Assembly (NCBI RefSeq): GCF_000218685.1
Contig: NW_006763296.1
Span: 2,128,907-2,192,906, forward strand
Length of the DNA stretch: 64,000 nucleotides
Reading direction: 5' to 3'
Source of the DNA: Serpula lacrymans var. lacrymans S7.9
Taxonomy: Eukaryota; Basidiomycota; Agaricomycetes; Boletales; Serpulaceae
The notes under the pieces are model-generated. The model worked only from the letters and a program-made list of their open reading frames with translations. It made no database searches and was not told where the DNA came from. Of the stretch, positions 20,851 to 31,440 are shown piece after piece. The position numbers and the translations under genes are program-made. The stretch's first letter is position 1. Each line of letters starts with the position of its first letter.

Positions 20851-21224
20851 TGTAAAAGCCTTATCCCCTATACCGAACTAACGGAGGGATGAAGACCTTA
20901 AATCGACAAGTAGCGTCACAAGTAATCGATTGAGAAGTAATCAACAACTAAGGAAAATATGTACATAGGTGTTCACTATATATACGTTTCTGAAAGTCAG
21001 CCATGAGGCGCTGACTGATATAACATGCAGTAGCCATGAGGCGCTGACTGCTGTTCTTTGTAATGGTTCTAGGCTCTTTGTCACGTGGTGGTCACGTGAT
21101 CTGATATAACTAAGTATTATGTTATCCGCGCTAATAGCAGCAGCTTAACATATTATATCTGTCATGTGATCAGATATTTAAAGAAAATGAAAAAGAAACT
21201 AGCGCTCTTGTTCAAGTCGTGACA
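20851..21224 (-). repeat. 5' LTR of the chromovirus with promoter
   Basis: 374 bp. On the minus strand a TATA-like TATATATAG (20976-20985) precedes the predicted start near 20950. Upstream are two CACGTG boxes (21082-21087 and 21093-21098) and a tandem repeat containing GCCATGAGGCGCTGACTG (about 20999-21051). These are candidate activator sites. Confidence 0.85.
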
Positions 21225-21229
21225 GTAAT

Positions 21230-21660
21230 CACCTCAGTTGTTCCCCAGAACACTGAGGTGAGATATTTACTTAGTTTCTATCAAGTGTACCTAGCTCATT
21301 AGACTTCCCAGTCTTTGTATTTATATAGGTACTTACTTCAATACATGAGTTGTTCCCCAGAACACTGAGTCTTTGTATTTATATAGATCAGTAATCTTTT
21401 TGAGCGAAATCTATCGAAATTGATTTTCATTCATTGATAAAATACATATTTACATGTCTCTCTTGTTCTGTCTAAGTATTGTAGAAAGTAGTCTCATTCT
21501 TCTAGTCCAATCGAGGTGAACTGCTATCGTTGCTCATACCCAGTCGGAAAGAACAAAATATATGCCGAATTAGATAGAATCCTGTCAAATCAGACCGTTT
21601 ACATCGAATCTAATCTAATCATAAAGTTTTCTCACGGTTTCGAGACGCGACTTGAATCAA
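21230..21660. repeat. right part of an older LTR, with internal repeats
   Basis: GTTGTTCCCCAGAACACTGAG occurs at about 21238 and 21351, and GTCTTTGTATTTATATAG at about 21312 and 21370. The two TATA-like copies and the position opposite the fragment at 14217-14383 suggest an LTR body with a duplicated promoter, split by the chromovirus. No gene. Confidence 0.4.
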
Positions 21661-21680
21661 CAGAATGCTGCAATTGCGTC

Positions 21681-22455
21681 AGACTCCAAACCAGTCGACA
21701 TATGTGTATGCTATATCCTAGTGCTTGTGATTACATAATTATCCGAGACTTTACCGAAACTTGAGTTGAGCATAACACATATGGCCGACTGGCAAAACTT
21801 GTAGTGGCACCAGATTTTGGTTTATTTGCACCACCGAAGATTGCCACCGAATCTGACATCTTTCGGTCGGCTAAAGTCAAAAACAGAAATGTGACCGTGA
21901 CTTTTTCTTGGACAGAAGAGTAGGAGTAGTACACTTGAACACGATGTTCCAACGATGTATCAACGTTGCACCATTTCATAGTGGAGTGATCAAGATAATG
22001 ATTCCTTCATTATTAAAGAGAAGTGGTATCCAGAATGTGAGGGTTTTTCCAGAACCTGTGGGTGCAATTGTGAAGACATGTTTGTTCTTCAACTGCATCT
22101 GGGATGATAGGACTTGAAAACGACATGGAGTGATGCCAAATCTTTCTTTCACGAGACTGCTGGCTTCATCGGAACTTGGTGTCTCGAAGCGTCCGGACTG
22201 CATACAAAATAAGCTCTGTCCAAGAAAAGAAAAAGTCACGATCACATTTCTGTTTTTGACTTTAGCCGACCGAAAGATGTCAGATTCGGTGGCAATCTTC
22301 GGTGGTGCAAATAAACCAAAATCTGGTGCCACTACAAGTTTTGCCAGTCGGCCATATGTGTTATGCTCAACTCAAGTTTCGGTAAAGTCTCGGATAATTA
22401 TGTAATCACAAGCACTAGGATATAGCATACACATATGTCGACTGGTTTGGAGTCT
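21681..22455. mobile_element. Pack-MULE-like element with long terminal inverted repeats
   Basis: Arms 21681-21915 and 22216-22455 are reverse complements with one substitution and one 5-bp indel. They start AGACTCCAAACCAGTCGAC. The flanks are direct repeats GCAATTGCGT (21670-21679 and 22456-22465), a 10-bp target duplication. Long inverted repeats with a 9-11-bp duplication are typical of Mutator-like elements. There is no transposase. The about 300-bp centre is a fragment of a RecQ-type helicase gene, so the structure resembles a Pack-MULE, a transposon that has captured host or other gene sequence. The near-identity of the arms implies recent movement or repair. Confidence 0.7.
21976..22200 (-). 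pseudogene. RecQ-type DEAD-box helicase fragment inside the inverted-repeat element
   Basis: The minus strand encodes SSLVKERFGITPCRFQVL (Q-motif region), then VFTIAPTGSGKTLTFWIPLL, the Walker A motif of RecQ/DEAD helicases, and IIILITPL (motif Ia). The match stops there, where the element centre ends near the left inverted repeat, so DEAD-box and C-terminal parts are missing. Only about 75 residues remain. Such RecQ-like genes are common repeats in agaricomycete genomes. The fragment cannot work as an enzyme. Confidence 0.8.
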
Positions 22456-22465
22456 GCAATTGCGT

Positions 22466-23317
22466 GTGATCAATTGTACACAAAGCAATGCACTACAGTG
22501 TCGCACATTCATGCACACATGCACCACTGTGCAGTGCAATCATGCATTCACTGCTTGCATAATCACATGCCCATATATTTGGTCACATTTTGCACCATGT
22601 TCGATTCCATCCTTCCTTTGTTCTGTACCACCATCTCGACCACAATCTTTACTAACTTTGGTATTTCCCATGTATCGGACAGGTCTGCACTCACTTAACA
22701 AGGGATTTTGATGGATAGTGCAAAACTGTGAGGAGCAACACGATCAACTCAAAGTGAAGACCAAGGTAAGTAAGTATCTTTCAGATGTCCTTTCTTTACC
22801 ACTAACATATTGTTTGTGCTAGTACAAGTGGCCGCGGGAAAGTCAAAGACTCGAGGCCAAATCAATAGCCCTTCCTTTCGAAGCGCATCCGGCGAAATTC
22901 GATGTGATTCGGTATATATTTCGTCGTTTCCGACTGGGGCTCATACTCGATTGACTCGATCCTACTCGATCCGATTTTCATTGGGGCTGACCGCTGAGTA
23001 TCGTTGCTTTCCTTGCAAATGTTCCCAAGTTAGGTTGTCAGATGAATTCATCACGACTTGAACAAACACCATTCCATGGATAAGCAGGTTGTGATACGCT
23101 CGTTACAGTATACTAGAACTTGGGTATGATACGAGGGTCATAAGGCAGACATGGAGAAGTCGATGACGAAGGATCAACAATCGAATATCGCAACATACCA
23201 AGGGGGGGCAGAAATTATGGAGAATAAATATATCTATGTGGTATCATGGCTTATCATCCTATCCGGAAACGGCATATCACAAGATACGAGGCTAAAACAC
23301 ACACCAAAGGCGTACCG
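22466..23317. other. gene-free boundary between the transposon island and gene-rich DNA
   Basis: Short frames at 22435-22711 and 22810-23061 look like chance. A tract with CATTCATGCACACATGCACC repeats GCA/CAC motifs near 22503-22560. I see no gene. Past about 23,140 is the 3' side of the F-box gene. Confidence 0.4.
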
Positions 23318-24808
23318 TCACACTACCTCCACATCCACAATCAACTCCAACTCCCTCCTCTGCCCTTCAGTGACATCCTCAGTGAAAATATTCGTATCGT
23401 CCGCCTTCCGAATCTTGAGTTCAGGTATGGGCATCCCAATCGCTTTGCGATGATGCAACATCTTGATCAACGACGCAACGCGGGCTGAGCTCCAATCTTC
23501 CAGGACGAGCGTGTGCAGGTGCGGCCATAATTTCTGCGGCTGATGAGCTCGACAGGACGCCATACGTGATGGACACGTCGTCAACGCCTTACACACTACA
23601 TGCTCGCTCATTCGCGTCAGCGAAACGACTTGCACACTCGGAAAGGCGTGCATGAGTGCACACGCATCTTGTGCTTTCTCAAATGGACAGTCGAGGAGAA
23701 GGGAACGTAAAATGGGGTATGGTGGGGGGTGAGTGGTTAGGTATTGCTGCAACTCAGTCCTTTTATCACTCATTGGACTCTCTTGCGACCTCAGTGAGAG
23801 ATGTTGGAGCTCCGGAGCGACTATGACGGAAAATGCGGAGATGACAACGAAGGAGGTGCAACACGGGATGCTCAACGAGAGAAAACGGAGCATGGGGAAC
23901 TGGGCTGTACAGTCTGTGAACCTTTCGCCGGTTGGAAACAGGGGGTGGAAGAAGACTTTGTCGAGGACGAGCTCAGATAAGAAAGGGAGGTGGAGCAAGA
24001 TGGTGTAGAGGTCGTTGAATGTCATCGGGGGCAGGCGCGGAGCTGGGGGCCCGGATATGGTGAACGTGGTCAGGTTGTCGAACAAGGGCAAGAAGTTGAC
24101 CGTTTGCAGATCTCGCTCAGACACTGAGATGCTCGTCAGCTTTGGAGCGCCACCGGAGAACCACTTGGCTTTTGCAGCGTCATTGTTAGTCACATCACCG
24201 TCAGCGATGAATCTGTACCCAGTCTGCTCTTTGACGGAGAGTACGAATTTTTCGAGGGCGGGGACACGGATAGTGTTGAATAGCGGGAAGACGAAGAGCG
24301 CAATTTTCTGGTCTACGACGAGTTCGAAACGGCGCCACCGATGGGCAAGAGAGACGACTTGATTCGTGATGGCGAGACATTTCGCCTTAGCTTGCTCGTT
24401 GTGATCGAGTCCCTCAATCATCTGCTGTTCCAAGCAGAACCCACAGGGTCTGTGGGTTAACCTGAGCACCGCAGAAACATCCAACAGTAGGTTTCGGGAT
24501 CGAGCGAGGTATAGGTCGGCCAGATGGGATGATTTGGTGGTCGAGAGCCGTACGTTGCACCAGAGCGACGGGGTATTAGTGGCAAGAGCTCTCCACCGAC
24601 GAGAGACATGGGATATGGTGAATTCACCATTTGGCCAGATGTCACGCCGTTCAGGGCGGATGGTATATTTGAAGACGAGGATGAATATCTCGTTTGGAAG
24701 GCGATATATGAGTGGATCGGAAGAACTCGTTGGATCATTATCGACCTGCATTTTTGTGTGGGTATCGCTCACGTTCACTTGGGCCTGTAACTGACTCCTT
24801 GTTAGCAT
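23318..24808 (-). CDS. F-box protein (agaricomycete type)
   Basis: 496 residues in a single exon. After a polar N-terminus (MLTRSQLQAQVNVSDTHTKM) there is an F-box at about residues 33-76: IYRLPNEIFILVFKYT to ISHVSRRWRALATNTPSLWC. F-box proteins bind Skp1 and select substrates for SCF ubiquitin ligases. The remainder has irregular leucine-rich segments (PKLTSISVSERDLQTVNF, LPFLSELVLDKVFF, FPMLRFLSLSIP, PELQHLSLRSQESP), usual for these lineage-expanded proteins. The frame is intact and has no introns. No neighbour hints at the substrate. The start is the first Met upstream of the F-box. Confidence 0.85.
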   Translation of the reverse strand: MLTRSQLQAQVNVSDTHTKMQVDNDPTSSSDPLIYRLPNEIFILVFKYTIRPERRDIWPNGEFTISHVSRRWRALATNTPSLWCNVRLSTTKSSHLADLYLARSRNLLLDVSAVLRLTHRPCGFCLEQQMIEGLDHNEQAKAKCLAITNQVVSLAHRWRRFELVVDQKIALFVFPLFNTIRVPALEKFVLSVKEQTGYRFIADGDVTNNDAAKAKWFSGGAPKLTSISVSERDLQTVNFLPLFDNLTTFTISGPPAPRLPPMTFNDLYTILLHLPFLSELVLDKVFFHPLFPTGERFTDCTAQFPMLRFLSLSIPCCTSFVVISAFSVIVAPELQHLSLRSQESPMSDKRTELQQYLTTHPPPYPILRSLLLDCPFEKAQDACALMHAFPSVQVVSLTRMSEHVVCKALTTCPSRMASCRAHQPQKLWPHLHTLVLEDWSSARVASLIKMLHHRKAIGMPIPELKIRKADDTNIFTEDVTEGQRRELELIVDVEVV

Positions 24809-26599
24809 TTTTCGCTTTTGAACGTTGCATAAACTCTACCTGGACTGGCTCTGCATCCTGACGACAGCTACGTCTTGCCATAGGAACGAGGACCACTGAG
24901 CTAAGTGAAAAAGCCGTTTTGTTAAATCCTGGAACTGCTACTGGCGGTGACATACCTTGACGCTCGGAGGGGGATATCTGGAAATGATGAACCTAGCCAG
25001 AGGATAACACGAAATTTGAGTGGACGCCTTACATTTATAGGTTTTAAGACCGACTCCATTCCATCAAATAGCATTGATTGCATGTGATATCGAGCTAAAA
25101 GAAAAATATTGCTGATGACCAAGCTGATGACTCGGATTTTGCATTGGATAAAGGATCTTTTGACATCGATCAATTTCAAATTGAAATACTCATTGTAGGA
25201 TGTCGTCGCCAAGGCGTCCGTTGACGACCATACATAGTACCCCAGTTTCATTCGACAGAAAATAGCGAGACAAGTGGGGACCGATCGAATTGTAAACTAA
25301 AATATGTTCAGTGAGCGAGGTGAACGAGCGGCAGAGTGACTAGAGGAACGTACAATTCTGCAAACCTGATGTAGTAGATAGGTCATTAAACGCCATTTCA
25401 CCCGCAGAGTGATAAAAGATAACCCAGGTCAACTATCAACTTAACTGGGAGAACACCAAGGAGGATAAAGACCAGATCACTGGCAAATACCTCCACAAAG
25501 CCAGTGAGAAGCAGATTGTGAACCTATACTGGCCAAACGGATTTCGTTAGAAACATAATGACAAGAGCTATGGAGCTAATTGGAATAGGCTGATTATTCA
25601 AGGTATAACGCTTCCGCTTTTATCAGAATTTGTCGAGCGATAGCCTATATGTAAGAACAAACAAAAGCAAGACATCATAACTCGAAAACGGATGCTAGGG
25701 ACCATCAGTTACGGATGCGATCGGAAAATTCAAGACAAATTTTAAGAACGTACAATATAAGATGAGTAATAATATTGTTTCAGTAGCCCAACGGAGCACA
25801 AATAAGGGTATAGGAATTGTACTATGCCCGCAGCTGGAAACCCGACAATTCAGCAAGACACCAAATGCTACCATGACGTGGATATTACCCAACTAAGCTT
25901 CAGCAAGTTAATCCGTGCCTTCTGAAGCCGGCAGGCTCTTGTTTTCTGCCGCGTGCTGAGCTTGATCATGCACTCTGTTTGCGCTAATATCGTTCTCTGT
26001 AACTCGTAGTAGGTAAGTCCTGTCGCTATATGTTTAGCACGTAAGTGGGCAGGTGATGGAATACATTATATCTTCTCACTTTAGCGGGTACGTGAAGTTC
26101 CTCCCTCTCTGATTTGTTACTGATGTTTCCTTGTTTTTAGATGCTTCAAGTTAGAATGTACAAGCAAATTCTGTTAATCGCTACGGTACATTATGACCAC
26201 TTACACCCTAAATAAGTTACAGATTGGAAAGAATTAACATCGCGGGTTGCATGATATGCCGGTAGTAAAGACCGTATGATTAATACACTTCTCTTACATT
26301 TACTTCAGATTGATTACGCACCAACTGCCAGTGATGTCCACGTCACGGTGCAGAGTACCTTCAAATCGCACCGTGTCATGGTAGTACGGGAAATTAAGGT
26401 CGCAACTTTATACAACCACCTATTGTTTTAAAGCTCGAGAAGATATCCCATGGACAAGACTCCAATTTCTGACACATACATGGTTAGACAGGTTACTATT
26501 AAAGAACCCAAACTGACCTGCACTTCTTTCATAATTATTCCTTGTAGCTCTGGGATATCGGAATCTTCTATAAGAAAGGATAGTTTCTAGCCAAGGACG
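24809..26599. other. gene-free stretch
   Basis: Short minus-strand frames (24953-24738 and 25251-24922) are unassigned; the first overlaps the upstream region of the F-box gene and may be leader. No repeat, tRNA or family match was recognised. Confidence 0.35.
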
Positions 26600-27310
26600 T
26601 AGTGCATCACGAGGAAACCCGGAGAGACTAAGCATCAATGAAAAGAGAAAAGACGAATGTATGCCTGAGGTAGAGTCAAACCTGGCTGAACGATTTGACG
26701 ACGTTGCATACGGGTATACCCTTGAGGCTTGTACTCGTAAAGGTGCTGTAGGTCCCTGAGAAAGAGTCTCAAGAATTTTAAAGCAATTAAAACATGATGT
26801 GCAGTAAGGTCAATGAAAAAGACACCCGAACGAGATTGAGTTGTCATGTAGTCGCGTAACGAAGTATGAAGCAAGTAAACAGGCTCGCGATCGTCATCGG
26901 GTATTAGCAACACGGATTGAATACGAAGGAGTATTCGCATAAAGTCCGGTAATTCCACTTGAAACAAGAAAGCGAGATTAGATAGGGGTAATGGATGTGC
27001 GATAGTCAAGATAGCCCCGACAACATGCATGAGGTCGACCACGTCTCCACGCGCATTATCAGGGTGAGTAGCGTGCGAGAACACCTGAGTATATAGAGGG
27101 TCAAGGCCTTGATGCGATTTCAAGGCTGTTAGGAGTCTCTGATGTGCCATGCCCCCTGCTTCACTAACGAATTTGATGAACGTAGAAGCAAAAATGAAGG
27201 AACCAGATGCTTTTTGGGTAAGCAGATCAAGTACACGTTCCGACGGCCAAGGCATACGTCGTATGAAAAGATGATAGGCTATGCTGCGGTTCTTATTCTG
27301 CGGTCAATTT
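26600..27310 (-). pseudogene. remnant of a NACHT/STAND NTPase
   Basis: The minus-strand frame reads RRMPWPSERVLDLLTQKASGSFIFASTFIKF, then VGAILTIAHPLPLSNLAFL, ILLRIQSVLLIPDDDREPVYLLHTSLRDYMTTQSRSGVFFIDLTAHH. This is the block after the NACHT domain in agaricomycete STAND proteins, signal-transducing NTPases often linked to self/non-self recognition. The P-loop domain that should precede it is absent: upstream of 27310 no family sequence is found. The 3' side ends in a stop at 26635 and a short shifted frame. It is a truncated relic. Confidence 0.75.
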
Positions 27311-27722
27311 AGAATGTTTATGACAGAGTAAAAAATGTTGGCGTGCGCCTAGCACAACTCGAGCGCTGTAACTTGAAGTATAATATATAATGGTTCAAGC
27401 CACAACAAGCGGCGCGAGACGATTCAAGGCCCGCTTAGACTGCCGCGGGCTTGAAATATCACGGTCTGTTCCAGCCACATCCAAAATGGCTTTGCGTACT
27501 ATATGCTCTCGTCACGTTTACCTGCAACTGTACGATTATCAATTATCAACATCACTGGCAAAACTTCAGCAATTGTTGCAGATTGTGAAGACCACTACCT
27601 ACTTTGTCAAGTTGGATATTCGTCATGAGCCGATATGAAGCACTCAACATATTTGCTTTTCACGTATGAGAATAACTATATGGCGCAATGCCAAATTCTA
27701 AACGAGATTACATCACGAATCA
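27311..27722. other. short gene-free stretch
   Basis: An 82-codon plus-strand frame (27390-27638) has no recognisable content. It lies between the NACHT relic and the 3' end of the aminotransferase gene, probably its 3' untranslated region and terminator. Confidence 0.4.
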
Positions 27723-29301
27723 TTACAGAGTGCCCCGAACAGCAGCATCCACACTCTGCGCGAAGTACTCGATATTATTACCGTTCAACCCAGCCATAGA
27801 AATACGACCATCCATCGTCATATACACGTGAGCCTTTTCAGCCAACGCCTTGCAATGCTCAGCCTTCAATCCAGTGAAACTATACACCCATACCAGTCAG
27901 TTCATATCACATTTACAGAGCCACAAAACTGTCACAACGTACCTGAACATGCCAATCTGGCTCTTGATGTGTCCCCACTCCCCGGGCGTGCTGTGCTCTT
28001 TTGTCAAACTGTCGTACAGCTTCTCACGCATGCTAATGATACGCTCGGCCATCGTCAACACCTCGCCCTCCCATTCCTGGTACAGCTCTGGGCGCGAGAG
28101 AATCGTGTTGGCGATGCGCGCACCGTGGAGCGGTGGGTTGGAGTACATCGGGCGCACGATGATCTTTAGCTGACTCTCCACGCGAGCCTTCTCTTCCGCA
28201 TTTGTGGTCGTCAGCGAGAACGCGCCTACACGCTCACCGTACAGTCCCATGTTCTTTGCGAACGACTGGGAGAGGGCGATTTGGTGGCCCTCTTGGACGA
28301 AGTGTCGCACGGCGAAGGCATCGCGGGTCGTGGAGCCGGAGGCGAAGCCCTGGTAGGCCATGTCGAAGAAGGGGAAGAGCTTCTTCTCCTTGACGATGTC
28401 GGATATCTGGGCCCACTGGGCTTGGGTAGGGTCGACACCTGTTGGATTGTGCGCACACGCGTGGAGAAGGACGATAGCGCCCTCTGGGGCATTCTATTAC
28501 CGCTATTACTACGTGTCCTGTTAATACAAGAGCGGAGGAAAACGCACCTGCAAGTCCTCTTTAAGGCCGTTAAAGTCCAATCCTACGGTTTTCTTGTCAA
28601 AGTATCTGTAACCTCTAACTTCGAGACCAGAGTCCTTGAAGATGGGGGTGTGGTTACCCCATGAGGGTACGGGCAGGTAGATGATCTTGGAGTGGGGGTA
28701 GTGCCTTGCGAGGAATGCACCACCGATTCTGAGGGCGCCTGTTCCAGAGATGGATTGAGTGATGGCAATCTGCGAAAAAGCGAACCAAAAGTGAGCGGTA
28801 GCGAAGTTATGAACATCCGAATAGAAAGCTCACCGCGTTCTCATTGAGCGGCTTGCTCTCAGCGCCATAGGCGAGTTTTGCAGCGTTTTTAGTGAAGTCT
28901 GCGAGACCGGTGATAGGGAGGTACTCTTTGTCGTTTTTAGCGGCTGTCAGGAACTCTTCCGCCTATAATTAGGTCTAAATGAGAAACCAATGGTTTGAGA
29001 TATATAGCAATATGAGCAGACCTTCTTTACGGCGTTGAGGACATAAGGCTTTCCATTTTCATCTCTGTAAGCACCGACACCGAGGTTGATTTTGCGAGCA
29101 TCTTTGTCGGCCTTGAAAGCCTCGGTGATGCCTGGTACGGTAAGATAAGAAGGACTGCAGCAAGAAGGGTCGAACAAGCGAGACAAGCGTACCGAGAATG
29201 GGGTCCGGTGGGCCAGCAGGAACAGCAGACCAGGTAGAAAGGGGAGCGAGAGAACGACGGAATGCAGCGTGTGCAGGACGAGCGACCTTTGTGACCAGCA
29301 T
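27723..29301 (-). CDS. AAT1: aspartate aminotransferase, mitochondrial
   Basis: Class I PLP aminotransferase (EC 2.6.1.1) that interconverts aspartate/2-oxoglutarate and oxaloacetate/glutamate, part of the malate-aspartate shuttle. Six exons, all GT-AG: 29301-29193, 29131-29022, 28962-28834, 28769-28548, 28493-27943 and 27879-27723, giving 425 residues, the usual length. The N-terminus ([20 protein letters not shown]) is Arg-rich without acidic residues, a mitochondrial presequence; mature protein starts near [16 protein letters not shown]. Diagnostic blocks: [36 protein letters not shown], and [19 protein letters not shown] with the PLP-binding Lys. It ends with [14 protein letters not shown]. 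It is transcribed away from the gene at 29773, sharing an intergenic region of 471 bp. Confidence 0.96.
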
Positions 29302-29772
29302 CAGGAAAGAATAACAGTGGGCAAGCGGAGAAAGGTGGAGACAAGAAAGACGGCTGAGTGCACTTAAGCTTAAGAGCTCGGAATGAGTTTGCGGGTGTAA
29401 GTGGATTTTTCATCGACGGAGTGTATGCCGGCAAATTCCTAGCGAAGCCGGGTCTGCCCGCTGCCATAATGTCCTCGAGCACTGCACTTTCATCGAATAC
29501 AGCCGGTTGTTGCAGCGGGCACGACGACATTCGGTACTGGCTGACATACATTCTGGCTGGTGTGGTTATAGATATCATACATTATGCGCTTCTATATGCA
29601 GCAACACCTTCTTCTCTCACGTGCCGGTCCTTGTAGATCCAACATATCCCTCTCGACGTGGGATGCATGCCGAAAGATGCCGGCCTTTCCTCGCTGATCT
29701 GGCTTTCAAACTGAGCGGTACTACATAGAATCACTTTGGCCTTCGTATATTCAGGCTTCAAGCTTTACCACC

Positions 29773-31440
29773 ATGAGTGCTCGTCAGGCTTTTGTGCCCC
29801 AGAGATCTGCATCGCGCGCAACGACGCGTCCAGACCAGGCTAGTGCTCATCCTCCCGATGATACACACGTCTGGCCATCGCATTCCATTCAGAAACAAGA
29901 CCGCGATGCCATGGGACTTACTAACAACACTGGAAAGAATAATGGTTTCTCCGCTTTTTTCAAAAAGGATAAAAACAACACCAGAGCCGATGGAGGTGTT
30001 GATAACGTTCGGGGATTTCAAGAACCATCGTTCAACGTGGATCAGGTCGAGTATCATACATCTGCTCGGAGGTCCTTTCAAGGCATTTTGCGTCCAGACA
30101 TGACTCCGATCCCTCTGCCGTCCAACACAAATCAAGTGCGCAACAGCCTTTCTGGTCTCCCTCCCAACACCAAGTCCTTTGCACATGCGCGCCCTTCTTC
30201 GCCTCTCCAGTCCAACTCTGCATATCCCTCGCCAAGGTCCATGTCCGAAGTCAGTATAGGCTCAGGAAACATTTCTGGACCCGGTATTTCTGTTCATGGA
30301 CTGAAGGACGCGCATATATCCACTGGAGGTTCTCTCACTGGCTTTCTCACGACCTCTGGCTTGTCCCCTGATCTCGCTTCTAACCGTCCGACGGTGGTAT
30401 CTCCAGTTCCAGGATATAGCGCTTCTGCAATCCTTGCAATGTCTGGCGACGACGTACGTGAACAATATTTAAACTCGCCTCCTGGTCATAGGTTCTCGAT
30501 GGACATAGATAGACATGTCGATTCACATGCCGCCGCCGCAGGGAATCTTCTCAAAGCGCGCTCGCGCTCAGTTCGATCGCTATCTAGCATTCAAGAAGAA
30601 CGCGACGACCAACGAGAGGAAGATCATAGACTTGATCATCGCGAGGACCATCTTAGCGAACATCATAGTGATCCAGATGTCAGGCCAACTTTGAGAAGGG
30701 CAAAAAGACGCATCCAAGATTTCAATGGCGATGGTGAAGAAGAATATGCCGGCCCTTTCAAGCGGTACAAAGACAACGATGTCGGTCGTCATGAAGCGAA
30801 TGTCAAGGTAAATGTAGTATGGGTGTTGCAGTAACTCTGACGCGATGGTCGATTCATTAGATGGACTATGGCGCGTCTTCTAGCGAAACTCATCGCATGG
30901 AGCAAGAGCACGGCGAGGACGTTGTCCATCTGGCTGAACAGCAATGCTTTCCAGAACAGCCTGCACAGGGAATTCAAACACTATTTAGCAACATCGACGA
31001 GGCCAAAATTGATGAGATGTACGAAGCGGGAATTAAGAGGTGGACTGAATGCACTAGAGATGAATGGCTTCGTGGGGCAGATGGTTGGTATTCGCATGTT
31101 ATATATTCGAGATCGACTGAACATTACAATTAATCGATTGGTGTAGGATTGGTGGAGGAGTATCGCGAGGTTCTTGACTTGGTGAGTGATTCCTTGTGCG
31201 AAGCTTGACAGTCATACCTTACTTTAATGCACAGGTCAAGGACCATTTGACGTTCGTTCCATCTTCACATGACACACTGATGCATATTGATGAGGTGTAC
31301 GCAGGCAACGAGCAATGCTTTATTCTGGTTTCCACAAACACCTTTCGGACCATGAACAAAGGCTGGAAGAAGGGCGTGAGACGCTCAAAGAGGTACGGCA
31401 GAACTTGACATTTGACCTTGTTGGTAAGGGAAAGGTATGA
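29773..31440 (+). CDS. coiled-coil protein, weakly Ecm11-like
   Basis: Five exons (29773-30807, 30861-31083, 31147-31181, 31235-31251, 31305-31440) join in frame to 481 residues. The first 300 residues are low-complexity, Ser/Pro/Asn-rich and probably disordered, with basic clusters (KARSRSVRSL, LRRAKRRIQDF) suggesting a nuclear protein. The C-terminal 130 residues are helical: IDEMYEAGIKRWTECTRDEW, GLVEEYREVLDLVKDHL, and SDHEQRLEEGRETLKEVRQN. The EW...GAD helix pattern faintly recalls the C-terminal domain of Ecm11 (yeast meiotic synaptonemal complex), but I cannot confirm the assignment. The last exon uses a different frame from the longest open frame there; the splice model restores heptads. 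Exon 4 is only 17 nt. Confidence 0.65.

Larger units (their letters stand above)
14384..21224 (-). mobile_element. Ty3/gypsy chromovirus, recently inserted
   Basis: A 6,841-bp element bounded by two 374-bp LTRs (14384-14757 and 20851-21224) that differ at 3 positions, all transitions, with a perfect GTAAT target duplication at 14379-14383 and 21225-21229. Minus-strand order is LTR, primer-binding site, gag with zinc knuckle, protease, reverse transcriptase, RNase H, integrase with GPF motif and chromodomain, polypurine tract AAGGAGGGGG, LTR. Only two simple lesions are seen in the genes: a frame change at a C9 tract in gag and one in-frame TGA in integrase. A self-complementary primer site places it near the Tf1/sushi group. 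Confidence 0.95.

Noticed and set aside
21731..22405. Two frames with the same C-terminal sequence (82 and 91 codons) as possible duplicated small genes
   Set aside because: Both come from the two arms of the inverted-repeat element; the identity is due to the arms.
28202..28664. Arg-rich and Gly/Val-rich frames on the plus strand and extra minus-strand frames within the aminotransferase
   Set aside because: They overlap exons that encode conserved aminotransferase blocks.
29027..29578. 183-codon minus-strand frame as an alternative aminotransferase start
   Set aside because: It does not join in frame to exon 1; the start at 29301 gives a normal mitochondrial presequence and length.
31235..31408. 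Unspliced reading of the last exon of the gene at 29773
   Set aside because: Assuming an intron at 31252-31304 gives a coiled-coil end with regular heptads; the unspliced frame does not.
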